Positions 1 to 6,418 are shown, counted from the stretch's first letter. The stretch: DNA of 11,941 nucleotides from Silvimonas sp. JCM 19000 (GCA_001313065.1 BBFD01000115.1:1-11941), one strand, 5' to 3'. Notes: generated by a model not told the origin, from the sequence alone. A program made the numbers and translations.

Positions 1-554
1 GCCACGTTCTGGCCGCTGTTGCGCCGCGCGCCTGGTGCCGGCGCTCATCGAGCAGGAAAGCGGCTGGAAAAACGAACGCGCAGCTTAAAACCGGGCGCGA
101 GCTGGGCTGCGGCCTCGGGCAATTCACCGTTGCTTATGACGCCGCCGGCAGGGTGCGCTTCGACGCCCTGGCGGAAGCGCGCGGACTTGATCGCTCACTG
201 GCGGCATGGTCGTGGCGCGATTGCGCAAAGGTGCAGTACCAGCTGCGCGCGGTAGTGCTGAAGCTTCGCACCAATGATCGCCAGTGCCAGCCGCTGATGG
301 CCGACAACCGCAGCGTCAAGGCATGCGCGGCGGCCATGTACAACGGCGGCGCCGGTTCGGTGGCGAAGCGCATCACGTCGTGTCGGCTTGCCGCTGGGTG
401 CCAGCCCCGCGTCTGGTTTGGCCAGCTTGAGCGCCAGTGTCCGCAGGGTAAGGGCAGGGCGGCCGGCTATGGCGAATCGTTCTGCGAGATCAACAGCCGC
501 TATCCGGGTCGGGTTGAGGCCCGCTTGCCGCGTTATGTCGAGGTGATGAGATGA
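1..554 (+). CDS. Phage lytic transglycosylase-like endolysin, 5' partial, frameshifted
   Basis: This is the C-terminal part of a phage peptidoglycan-degrading enzyme of the SLT transglycosylase type. Its role is host lysis, acting on the wall from the periplasmic side. The readable pieces lie in different frames. One piece (about 32-80) carries LVPALIEQESGWKN, where the Glu before Ser is the expected catalytic acid. The piece from about 75 to 554 carries LKTGRELGCGLGQFT, then MYNGGAGSV (the YNGG motif of the family) and a Cys-rich tail with CQPRVWFGQLE. At least one indel near 70-80 and probably another near 25-32 separate the pieces, and the true start lies left of the window. The TGA stop overlaps the next ATG by four bases (ATGA), which ties it translationally to Rz. 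The family call is firm. I cannot tell from sequence alone whether the frame breaks are decay or consensus errors. Confidence 0.7.
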   Translation, partial: HVLAAVAPRAWCRRSSSRKAAGKTNAQLKTGRELGCGLGQFTVAYDAAGRVRFDALAEARGLDRSLAAWSWRDCAKVQYQLRAVVLKLRTNDRQCQPLMADNRSVKACAAAMYNGGAGSVAKRITSCRLAAGCQPRVWFGQLERQCPQGKGRAAGYGESFCEINSRYPGRVEARLPRYVEVMR

Positions 555-1053
555 CGAGAATTCTGCCGTGGTGGGTGCGCTGGGTCGCGCTCGGTTTGCT
601 GGTGGTGGCCGTGGCCACCTTTTTTTATGTTCGTGGTGCAGACGCCAAAGATGCGGACTGGTCGCTACGCGACAACCAGCGCGTCGCGCGTGAGGCAGTG
701 CGGCCGCTCACCTTAGTGAGCAGCGCCGGCGACAGGAAGCGTCGATGGCCAGCGCCGTCGCCGCGATCGATCAACAACGTTATGAGGAAATGAGCCATGC
801 CAATCAAGAAAACCAACGCATGCAGCGCGCTCTTGCTATTGGTGCTATCCGCGTGCGCATCGCAGCCCGTTGTGACGCCGCAAGTGGAGTGTCCGCGCTT
901 GCCAGCGCCGCCAGCGTGGATGATGGAGCGGCGACAGCCGAACTTGACCCAGCGACTGCATCAGACCTGGAAGGCATCGCAAACGACGGCGACGCTGCGA
1001 TCAGGCAGTTAACGGCGTTGCAGGAACTCTACGAGAGCTTGCTCCGCCGATAG
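551..1053 (+). CDS. Rz: Rz-type i-spanin, inner-membrane lysis protein (one frameshift)
   Basis: Rz spans the inner membrane and reaches through the periplasm to the outer-membrane partner Rz1; the pair fuses the two membranes in the last step of phage lysis. A single N-terminal membrane helix (about residues 9-27, ALGLLVVAVATFFYV) is followed by a charged helical stretch. The reading frame breaks near 700-706, where one missing G in cggccg would join REAVR to AAHLSEQRRRQEAS and continue in the frame that holds MASAVAAIDQQRYEE and ends LQELYESLLRR. The C-terminal half matches the Rz lysis-protein family, with GAIRVRIAARC followed by a low-complexity Ala/Asp/Ser segment and ELDPATASD. The start at 551 overlaps the endolysin stop. 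About 167 residues after repair, a normal length for Rz. Rz1 is encoded within it. Confidence 0.8.
797..1012 (+). CDS. Rz1: Rz1-type o-spanin lipoprotein, embedded in Rz in another frame
   Basis: This 71-residue lipoprotein is the outer-membrane half of the spanin complex. It has a basic N-terminus (MPIKKTN), a hydrophobic stretch and a lipobox, LVLSAC, with the Cys at about residue 20, so signal peptidase II cleavage and lipidation are predicted. The mature part carries the proline-rich segment CPRLPAPPAW that is usual in Rz1. The whole gene lies inside Rz in a different frame, the textbook nested arrangement. That two unrelated family signatures coincide on the same DNA makes the call strong despite the short length. 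It should meet the Rz C-terminus in the periplasm. Confidence 0.85.
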   Translation: MPIKKTNACSALLLLVLSACASQPVVTPQVECPRLPAPPAWMMERRQPNLTQRLHQTWKASQTTATLRSGS

Positions 1054-1323
1054 GTATGGGAAGCGCCTATAACAACATATCGTCCGCATTCGCCTCTCCA
1101 CCGCGCGTGCCGCGAAATGAGCACTTTTTTCCGGAGGTTTATCCGTCTTTCGGCAGAGAAAAAAAATTGCCTTGTACAAATAAGTGACCGCACTTCGTTC
1201 CAAATATTCTAAGGTTTGTACGTGTTGCAATAAGTTGCCCTTCTTGCCCCCTCAATTCCAATAACAAGTTTCCGCGTTCGGCCGCAGAGCCGGGCAAACC
1301 TGTACTCATTCATGGAGTTGATC
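1054..1323. other. Intergenic region between lysis genes and alkylsulfatase
   Basis: No convincing gene. AT-rich compared with its surroundings, and the likely site of the alkylsulfatase promoter, but I see no hexamer pair good enough to call. There is an inverted repeat GTACAAA (1174-1180) and TTTGTAC (1215-1221) with a 34-base spacer, which could be an operator or chance. The drop in GC after the lysis genes may mark the edge of the prophage remnant. Confidence 0.4.
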
Positions 1324-3297
1324 ATGGAAAATACTTTCTTTTGCAAGACCGCGCTTGTCGTTAGTTTGCTTCTCGCTTTCTCACCGGCTGGTGCCGAAGG
1401 GCCGAAACCTGCGACGAATTTCACCAAATCCGCGAACCAGCAATTGCGCGACTACTTGCCTTTTAATAATAAGCAAGACTTCGACGATGTTCAGCGGGGC
1501 TTTATCGCGGATTTACCGAATCCGGTTATTAAAGGAAGTAGTGGAAACACAGTCATTGACCTCTCTCAGTTTGATTTTCTGAAACAGCAAGGCCCCGCGC
1601 CCGAAACGGTAAATCCGAGTCTCTGGAGGCAAGAACAGCTTCTTTCCGTTCGTGGGCTATTCAAAGTGGTGGACGGCATTTATCAGGTTCGGAATATCGA
1701 CCTGGCAAATATCACCTTTATTCGCGGAAAGACGGGGTGGGTCGTCATTGATCCCCTCACTTCTGTTGAAACAGCGAAGGCGGCGCTTGACCTGATCAAC
1801 AGTAAGGTAGAAAACCTGCCCGTTAGCGGCGTCATCTTTACGCACAGTCATGTTGATCACTTTGGTGGGATCCGCGGCGTGGTGAAGGAGGAGGATGTGC
1901 GGGCAGGCAAGATACCGGTCGTTGCACCGGTAGGTTTCATGGAAGAGTCGGTGAGCGAAAACGTTTTTTTTGCCGGGAATGTCATGAGCCGGCGCGCCTC
2001 TTACATGTATGGCAATCTGTTGCCCAAAAAACCCTCAAGGCGCGGTAGGCGCGGGCCTTGGCCTGACCACGGCGGCTGGCACGATCACGCTGTTTGAACC
2101 CAGCAAATTAATAAGCAAAACCGGCGAACGAATGACGATTGACGGCATTGATGTCGTCTTCCAGATGGCGCCCGGTACTGAAGCGCCTGCGGAAATGCTC
2201 TTTTACTTTCCGCAATTCAAAGCGATTGATCTTGCCGAAGATGCGACGCATACCTTGCATAACATATTGACCATGCGCGGCGCTAAGGTAAGAGATGCCG
2301 GGAAATGGACCCGTACTCTTGATGAAACCGTCGATCTTTGGGGGAAGGATGCGGTTGTCTCCTTCAGCAGTCACCACTGGCCGCAATGGGGGAATGACCG
2401 CGTGGTCGAGCACCTCGAAAAGCAGCGCGACTTATACAAATACATCAATGACCAGACGCTCAGGATGGCCAATGAGGGATTGACGATGCACGAAATCGCC
2501 GATCAATTCCAGTTACCAGATAGCCTGGCAAAGGAATTCTACAATCGAGCTACTATGGCGATCTGAAGCATAACGTCCGGGCCACGTACCAATTCTATCA
2601 AGGTTGGTGGGACGCAACCCGGCCAACTTGAATCCGCTGTCGCCGGCCGACGAGGCCAAAAAAATATGTCGAACTGATTGGCGCAGATAAACTGCTCGCG
2701 TCTGCACGCACCGCATTCGGGAATGGGGAATATCGTTGGGTTGCCACCATTACCAACAAGCTGGTTTTTGCTCAGCCGGATAATCAGGCGGCAAGAAATC
2801 TGGAAGCGGATGCGCTTGAGCAAATGGGTTACCAAGCGGAGTCCGGCCCCGCACGCGATATGTACCTGTCCGGCGCTCAGGAGCTTCGACACGGCGTGCA
2901 AAAAAAAGCCGCGACACCCAATACTTCCTCGCCGGATATCATTCGTGGAATGACGACCGAAATGTTCCTCGATTTTCTCGGTATCCATTTCAACGGTCTT
3001 AAACTCGGCGACAAAACGTATCACTTCAATCTGATCTTTCCGGACACTAAAGAGAAATTCACTTTGTATGCCGAGAACGGGGTTTTGGGCTACGGCAAAT
3101 CAAAGCAGTATCAGACTGCAGACGCGACGATTACGCTTGATCGCAGTACGCTAGACAAAATCGCGCTCGGCCAGTTGAAATTGGGAGGACTCTCAGAAAG
3201 CGGCGAGGTTAAATTTGTCGGGAGCAAAGCCAAATTCAACGAATTGATGGCGCTCTTCGACAAGTTCGATTTTTGGTTCCCCATAGCTTCGCCGTGA
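1324..3297 (+). CDS. SdsA1/YjcS-type alkylsulfatase, metallo-beta-lactamase fold, exported (four indels)
   Basis: Predicted to hydrolyse primary alkyl sulfates such as SDS to alcohol and sulfate with two Zn ions. I chose ATG 1324, not 1312, because GGAG at 1314-1317 sits six bases before it. A signal peptide follows (TALVVSLLLAFSPAGA). The metal motif THSHVDHFGG has His at about residues 174, 176 and 179 and Asp at 178; further ligand candidates lie in LAEDATHTLHN, and SSHHWPQWGN matches a conserved active-site stretch. The dimerisation domain (YRWVATITNKLVFAQPDNQA, YQAESGP, GAQELR) and a C-terminal SCP2-like domain (from about 2960) are both present. The frame breaks near 2031-2036 (extra A), 2545 (missing G), 2606 (missing G) and 2653-2659 (extra A). 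The net change is zero, giving 657 residues, about the known length of SdsA1. Monocistronic in this window. Function by homology only. Confidence 0.9.
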
Positions 3298-3388
3298 TCT
3301 TGTTCGACGGAGGGCTGGGTTAGGGCTTTGAAGTTAAAGGTACATCCAGTTTCATGTAGCACGCTCTTGAAGGCCCTCCATTTATTGG

Positions 3389-3410
3389 AAGCCGCCGCGA
3401 GGCGGCTTTT
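3389..3410 (+). terminator. Rho-independent terminator after the alkylsulfatase
   Basis: Stem AAGCCGCC / GGCGGCTT with a GCGA tetraloop (3389-3396 and 3401-3408), then TTTT to 3410. About 90 bases past the alkylsulfatase stop and in the right orientation. An A-rich left flank is lacking, so it reads as one-directional. Confidence 0.75.
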
Positions 3411-3425
3411 GCACGTCGCCTGATA

Positions 3426-3734
3426 TCAGACAGGCCGAAAGGCCACCCCAATTATGGTTGGGTATGGTGTCTCCTCGCCACGCTTGCCATCTGCACCGGG
3501 CGTATCTTTTGCTGGCTCGGAGTTCGACGGCGGATTTGGCATGAGCGGCTGCGCGGTCAGTTTTGATGCAACTCGCGATTCACACGAAACCTTGTAGATT
3601 TTGCGGTTTCCTAAATGGTCTATACACGACCTTTCGATGCCTCCCTTTAGGTTGGGTATAGAATTCACTAACAAACCAGAGACGCCGTGGGCGCCTGTAT
3701 CTTGTGTCGACAACGTCTTTAGCCGGGTTGCCAT
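3426..3734 (-). CDS. Possible small hypothetical protein, weak
   Basis: An open frame of about 102 codons on the minus strand, starting at an ATG at 3734 (MATRLKTLSTQD) and ending IIGVAFRPV. The composition (NRKIYKVSCESRV, then a Pro/Ser/Asn/Glu-rich stretch) is compatible with coding but matches no family I know. There is no clear ribosome-binding site, and the frame stays open upstream to 3839 across a terminator hairpin, which argues that the upper part is not coding. No membrane segment or signal peptide is visible. It is the only candidate gene in this gene-poor stretch and may be a fragment. Confidence 0.2.
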   Translation of the reverse strand: MATRLKTLSTQDTGAHGVSGLLVNSIPNLKGGIERSCIDHLGNRKIYKVSCESRVASKLTAQPLMPNPPSNSEPAKDTPGADGKRGEETPYPTIIGVAFRPV

Positions 3735-3816
3735 ACCGCGATGTTGCTTCTTATGCTTTTTCGGACATGATTCGACGGCAAGCCGCGATAGCCCCCCCGA
3801 GCCAGCCACCCTCCTG

Positions 3817-3850
3817 AAAAAGCCGCCGGCTGCGTTCAATCAGCCGGCGG
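3817..3850 (-). terminator. Minus-strand intrinsic terminator
   Basis: Perfect 10-bp stem CCGCCGGCTG (3823-3832) with CAGCCGGCGG (3841-3850), eight-base loop, followed on the minus strand by CTTTTT (A tract at 3817-3821 on the plus strand). The plus-strand 3' side has no T run, so the orientation is minus. No minus-strand protein gene lies to its right, so it should end a short non-coding transcript. Confidence 0.75.
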
Positions 3851-3880
3851 AACACAAGGTTGTCAATGAGAACATTGACA
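3817..3880 (-). ncRNA. Candidate small RNA, about 65 nt, minus strand
   Basis: On the minus strand a plausible sigma-70 promoter reads TTGCGA (plus 3907-3912), a 16-base spacer and TATAGT (plus 3885-3890). Transcription from about 3880 would run into the strong terminator at 3817-3850. The RNA would consist of a 5' hairpin (TGTCAATG-TTCT-CATTGACA), a short single-stranded linker and the terminator hairpin, which is a typical bacterial small-RNA layout. There is no expression evidence and I recognise no family. The 5' hairpin DNA could instead be a protein-binding operator over the promoter. Confidence 0.35.
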
Positions 3881-3901
3881 AAGCACTATATGTCTTTGTC
3901 A
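3860..3901. promoter_or_regulatory. Overlapping inverted repeats built from a TTGTCA motif
   Basis: TTGTCAATG-N4-CATTGACAA (3860-3881) is a perfect 9-bp inverted repeat. Its right arm is reused in a second one, TGACAAAG-N10-CTTTGTCA (3876-3901), that brackets the putative minus-strand -10 box. Three alternating copies of one half-site around a -10 element look like an operator. As RNA, the two hairpins would be mutually exclusive. Confidence 0.45.
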
Positions 3902-4008
3902 GGATTTCGCAAAAAAAAGTCAGTTGTTTGGTTGGGTCCAATGTGTTGATTAAATGCAACTGACGCCAAATATCCTAATGGTTTCATGAAACTGATACAG
4001 ATTACGTA

Positions 4009-4037
4009 TTGAAAATGTTATTGCTTTCGCATAAATT
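4009..4037 (+). promoter_or_regulatory. Putative sigma-70 promoter for a short plus-strand RNA
   Basis: TTGAAA at 4009-4014, 17-base spacer, TAAATT at 4032-4037. Five of six and four of six matches to consensus in an AT-rich stretch, with a terminator about 70 bases downstream. Confidence 0.4.
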
Positions 4038-4044
4038 GCAAAGT

Positions 4045-4110
4045 GGCTACCCCTTACTGGCAAGTCTGGGGTGGTTGTTTTGCGGGAGCCCCACTTTTGT
4101 GGGGCTCTTT
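4045..4110 (+). ncRNA. Candidate small RNA, about 65 nt, plus strand
   Basis: Starts about seven bases after the putative -10 box and ends at the terminator hairpin GAGCCCCAC-TTTT-GTGGGGCTC (4086-4107) followed by TTT. The first half can fold into a weaker hairpin (GGCTACCCC with GGGGTGGTT, three wobble pairs, 14-base loop). No open frame of note inside. It could equally be an attenuated leader for the PEP-CTERM gene, but that gene has a promoter of its own further down. No family recognised. Confidence 0.35.
4086..4110 (+). terminator. Terminator hairpin upstream of the PEP-CTERM gene
   Basis: Perfect 9-bp GC-rich stem with a TTTT loop and a short TTT tail. A second hairpin, GGTGCCG-CCTGT-CGGCACC (within 4127-4150), follows without a T run. 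Confidence 0.6.
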
Positions 4111-4170
4111 CCATTTTCAAGGGTCGAAGGTGCCGCCTGTCGGCACCCTTAAAACCAGCTTAAATATCTG

Positions 4171-4198
4171 TTTACTTACTTTTGGCAAAAGCTATACT
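4171..4198 (+). promoter_or_regulatory. Putative promoter of the PEP-CTERM gene
   Basis: TTTACT (4171-4176), 16-base spacer, TATACT (4193-4198), about 55 bases before the ATG. The -10 box is five of six to consensus. I saw no convincing sigma-54 (GG/GC) element, the type reported for some PEP-CTERM genes. Confidence 0.5.
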
Positions 4199-4253
4199 CC
4201 TCATTGCAGTCAGCACTATCCTTACTACTCACCCATGAACGGAGACTTGCCAA

Positions 4254-4744
4254 ATGCGTTCCTTCAAACTTCTCGCCGCCGCCGCTTTGATCGCTGCAGC
4301 AGCAGGCGCCCAAGCCGACACTATCGACTGGGGCACCCTTTCGGTTGACGGCTTCTATAGCAACTCAGCTCACGTATCCGGCTTGTTCAGCGACGAATAT
4401 GATTTCAAGCTGGACGGCACCTTTGACAACACTGCTCTTGCAGTGTCTGCCAACCTGGCAAACAAGTTCGACATCACTAACGGCCTGATTACCCTGTTTG
4501 CCGCTGGTGGCACCGAACTGGCCAGCTACACTTTCGACGGCACGACCGGTAGCACCACCTATGATTTCGGCAGCCTGGGCATCGGCTCGTACTACTACGT
4601 GGTGACTGGCTTGGCCGATGGTCCGAAGGGTGGCTCGTACACCTTCCAGGCTGCTATCAACGGTGCCGGAACCTGAGACTTATGCATTGATGGGTCTGGG
4701 CCTGGTTGCGCTGGTTGCTTCCCGCCGCAAAAAAGTCCAAGTAA
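4254..4744 (+). CDS. FxDxF-like PEP-CTERM exported protein (two indels near the 3' end)
   Basis: A small exported protein destined for the exosortase/PEP-CTERM sorting route, which processes the C-terminal tag at the inner membrane. GGAGAC (4241-4246) supports the ATG. A signal peptide ends near residue 22 (IAAAAGAQA before DTIDW). The mature part is rich in Gly, Ser, Thr, Tyr and Asp and carries FSDEYDFKLDG, like the FxDxF subfamily found mainly in betaproteobacteria. As read, it stops at 4676 just before the tag. Reading from GTG 4663 in the next frame gives VPEPETYALMGLGLVALVA then SRRKK, a canonical PEP-CTERM signal. This implies one extra G (or two missing bases) near 4662 and one extra A near 4729-4734, after which the end becomes RRKKSK and TAA at 4742-4744. 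About 162 residues. The molecular role of such proteins is unknown; extracellular matrix association is the usual guess. Confidence 0.85.
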
Positions 4745-4766
4745 TCGGTCTTGCGTAGCAAAGCAC

Positions 4767-4792
4767 AAACGCCCCGTTCGCGGGGCGTTTTT
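4767..4792 (+). terminator. Terminator of the PEP-CTERM gene
   Basis: Stem AAACGCCCCG / CGGGGCGTTT closed by a UUCG tetraloop (4767-4776, 4781-4790), with a T tract running through 4792. Its AAA flank means it could also work on the minus strand. Confidence 0.9.
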
Positions 4793-5087
4793 GTTATTTA
4801 TGATCCTGATAATGCTCGGATTGCAGTTGAGAAAATGGCGACGAAAAACCTAGTTGCCCACCTGTTCGAGAGCTACTGGCGAGACGCCAAGAAAAGTCCT
4901 TTATGGGCCGTTATGCATGGGCTGTAGGGCTGGCGTGGCTTTCTGCAGTAAACGCAAACGTGCATTGCATGGGGTGCAAAAGCATGGCTCGGATGTTACT
5001 TAGACACGATAACTACGACAGAGATATTTGCGGTTGGAAGCGCACTTGTTTTACCGCGTGCGTACGCTAGTTTTATATCAGTGCCTC
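4793..5087. other. No supported gene
   Basis: Two short plus-strand frames were read: 4835-4927 (30 residues, ending SPLWAVMHGL) and an overlapping one from 4902 of about 56 codons ending TACVR. Neither has a good ribosome-binding site, a recognisable motif or an export signal. With the indel rate seen elsewhere, a broken gene here would be hard to rule out. Confidence 0.4.
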
Positions 5088-5450
5088 ACCGTCCGAGGTG
5101 CTTTCGCCCGCCGATTTGAGAGCTCAATCGGCGGGTTTGTTTTTTCTTCCGAAAGCAGTTTTTTGATACGCTCAGCTGTAGTCTGGGACTGCTCCCCCAA
5201 CTTGATACGAACACCATCAACGATCCGGGTGGTGCGGCCGTATATTTCTTTCCCGCGCGAGCTCCCCGATCGGCCCTAGTTCTTCTGCCTGGCCGCTGAT
5301 GATAGCCACCAGATCGTCGTTGCAAGCGTCTTCAAAATACCAGGGATTATCGTTCCATACGTCACCCTTGGCCTGCGCTGCGCACTGGAAGCCATGTCGC
5401 CACGCCTGCGTCAGCATCAACAAGATATCGCTCTCAGTAAAGTCACCCAC
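5088..5450 (-). CDS. Small unknown protein downstream of SRAP (probable frameshift)
   Basis: I do not recognise this protein. It starts with GTG at 5450, 18 bases after the SRAP stop, with GAGGG six to seven bases before it, so it is probably co-transcribed with SRAP. The first frame reads MGDFTESDILLMLTQAW, then a Trp/Cys/Asp-rich part, and ends at 5217 after GELARERNIR. One extra base in the G triplet near 5256-5258 would instead join ELAR to KEIYGRTTRIVDGVRIKLG and QTTAERIKKLLSEEK, a basic, helical, clearly coding-like stretch. The exact C-terminus is uncertain because an A tract (5137-5146 on the plus strand) sits just before it and three end points are possible between 5088 and 5118. No signal peptide or membrane segment; probably cytoplasmic. 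A DNA-related role alongside SRAP would be a guess from context only. Confidence 0.55.
5107..5146 (+). terminator. Plus-strand terminator lying inside the 3' end of a minus-strand frame
   Basis: Stem CCCGCCGATT (5107-5116) with AATCGGCGGG (5126-5135), nine-base loop, then TTTGTTTTTT. Clear plus orientation. No plus-strand gene of known type precedes it. A small upstream hairpin (CCTC/GAGG, 5093-5098 region) is adjacent, so a short non-coding RNA is possible. It overlaps the presumed C-terminus of the minus-strand small gene. Confidence 0.75.
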
Positions 5451-5468
5451 GGTAGCCCTCGTATGTGC

Positions 5469-6174
5469 TTAATAGTTTTCCTGGCCGGGTTGTAGTCGCC
5501 GCAGCAACTCCCGGTCGTTTGGTTCTGTGTTGTTTACCCGGAACGACACCCGGTAGTGCACAAGGTCCGGCTTGTAGCGACCATCGAGTAGTAGCGCCAT
5601 GGCTTGATCCGGTGAAATGGAATTGGATGCCCAGTTGCTGGCTGCGTTCCGTGTTAGCAGGATGGGCGAACGGCCGCTGCCGTCGACCACACAACGGCTT
5701 TTATCGTCCGTTATGACAACAACTTGAGATTGTTTCCCGAAACGATCCCGGTTTTCTTCATAGGTCGATAATGCAGGCAAAAAACAGGCACTCTCTACCA
5801 GCGGCATGGATGAACCATGGAATTCTGGCGCCGCGCTTTTGCTGCCATTCGTACCAGCCGTCGACGGGCACCAACACGCGGCGGCTAGCTTCCCAAAGAT
5901 CCCGGTAGTAGCGACGATCTGCGACGTGCCCGAAGTGGGCGTTTATCACCACAGGCAGGCCGGTATCAGTAGCCCATTGAGGTCGCAGGCCCCACTTGCT
6001 CAAGCTGAATTTGCCGTCGGGGATCCGATCAAGCGTATGGGCGATCACAATGCGATGGCCTAAGCCCGCGTTGTAGTTTGGCTCCGGCCACCGCTTGCGC
6101 TGGGTGCGCGAGTTCCAGCATAGCGAAGTGGCATAGTCGTTCAGTTCGCGACATTGGACGATCCGAGTACACAT
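5469..6174 (-). CDS. SRAP-domain protein (YedK/HMCES family), one frameshift, divergent His motif
   Basis: SRAP proteins protect abasic sites in single-stranded DNA by forming a thiazolidine crosslink through Cys2 once Met1 is removed. I start at ATG 6174, not 6183, because only this gives Met-Cys (MCTRIVQC). Further family marks are PNYNAGLGHRIVIAH, KWGLRPQWA, the Asn in VVINAHF, and the acidic catalytic residue in PVDGWYEWQQ. The frame breaks near 5778-5783 in a six-T run on the minus strand; removing one T joins ECLF to LPALSTYEENRDRFG and runs on to a TAA at 5469. About 234 residues, normal for the family (YedK about 220). Where most members have a His in a motif like HxRxP, this one reads DGSGRSPILL, with no His in place. 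The substitution is in frame and not beside the indel. Likely first gene of an operon with the small gene downstream. Confidence 0.85.
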
Positions 6175-6205
6175 GATGGGCAACGTAGATAATGGCCCGC
6201 CATTC

Positions 6206-6221
6206 TAGAACGATCGTTCTA
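6206..6221. promoter_or_regulatory. 16-bp perfect palindrome over the SRAP promoter
   Basis: TAGAACGATCGTTCTA is a perfect palindrome centred 39 bases upstream of the SRAP start. On the minus strand its right end overlaps TAGAAT, a five-of-six -10 box, so a bound protein would block transcription. The core GAAC-N4-GTTC equals the core of the Gram-positive type SOS box (CGAAC-N4-GTTCG in Bacillus). The usual betaproteobacterial LexA box (CTGT-N8-ACAG) is different, so which protein binds here is open. Confidence 0.6.
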
Positions 6222-6228
6222 CTGTGGG

Positions 6229-6309
6229 TTATTTCGGCCGATAAGCGTGATGGCGGTGCTCACCGGATTCGGGGTTGTGGAAATACATTGGAACCCCGCC
6301 GTTCGCCAT
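6229..6309 (-). CDS. Possible 26-residue leader peptide, weak
   Basis: A short minus-strand frame from ATG 6309 to TAA 6229-6231, just upstream of the SRAP operator. It reads MANGGVPMYFHNPESGE, then a His-rich end (HRHHAYRPK). The frame is open further upstream in the same register for at least 15 codons without a good start. No clear ribosome-binding site. The His-rich tail and the NPESGE phrase look non-random, but I know no matching family; it may be the end of a broken gene. Apart from this, 6240-6430 holds nothing I can support. Confidence 0.2.
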   Translation of the reverse strand: MANGGVPMYFHNPESGEHRHHAYRPK

Positions 6310-6418
6310 GGCGCTAGTTGCTATCTCAGCCTTGTCGGCGACGCTGGCTTGACGCCGCCGGTACTGAAGCTGTCACATCGGGCGAAATTCTTATTAGAAA
6401 CTTTTCTAATATAAGCGA

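Larger units (their letters stand above)
3298..4253. other. Gene-poor 950-base stretch with hairpins and candidate small RNAs
   Basis: Apart from the weak minus-strand frame at 3426-3734, no supported gene. The stretch holds the alkylsulfatase terminator, a minus-strand terminator (3817-3850), clustered inverted repeats (3860-3901, 3919-3964), a 12-bp palindrome GTTTCATGAAAC (3981-3992), a plus-strand promoter-terminator pair (4009-4110), a further hairpin (4127-4150) and the PEP-CTERM promoter. The right half is clearly AT-rich. Confidence 0.6.

Noticed and set aside
1009..1230. 73-codon frame on the minus strand after Rz
   Set aside because: It overlaps the Rz 3' end, has a low-information sequence, no ribosome-binding site and no family features.
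3309..3379. Inverted repeat GGAGGGC / GCCCTCC
   Set aside because: Seven bases with a 57-base spacer in GC-rich DNA is expected by chance, and no function fits.
4835..4927. 30-codon plus-strand frame after the PEP-CTERM terminator
   Set aside because: Too short, no good ribosome-binding site and no recognisable motif, although indels could be hiding a longer gene.
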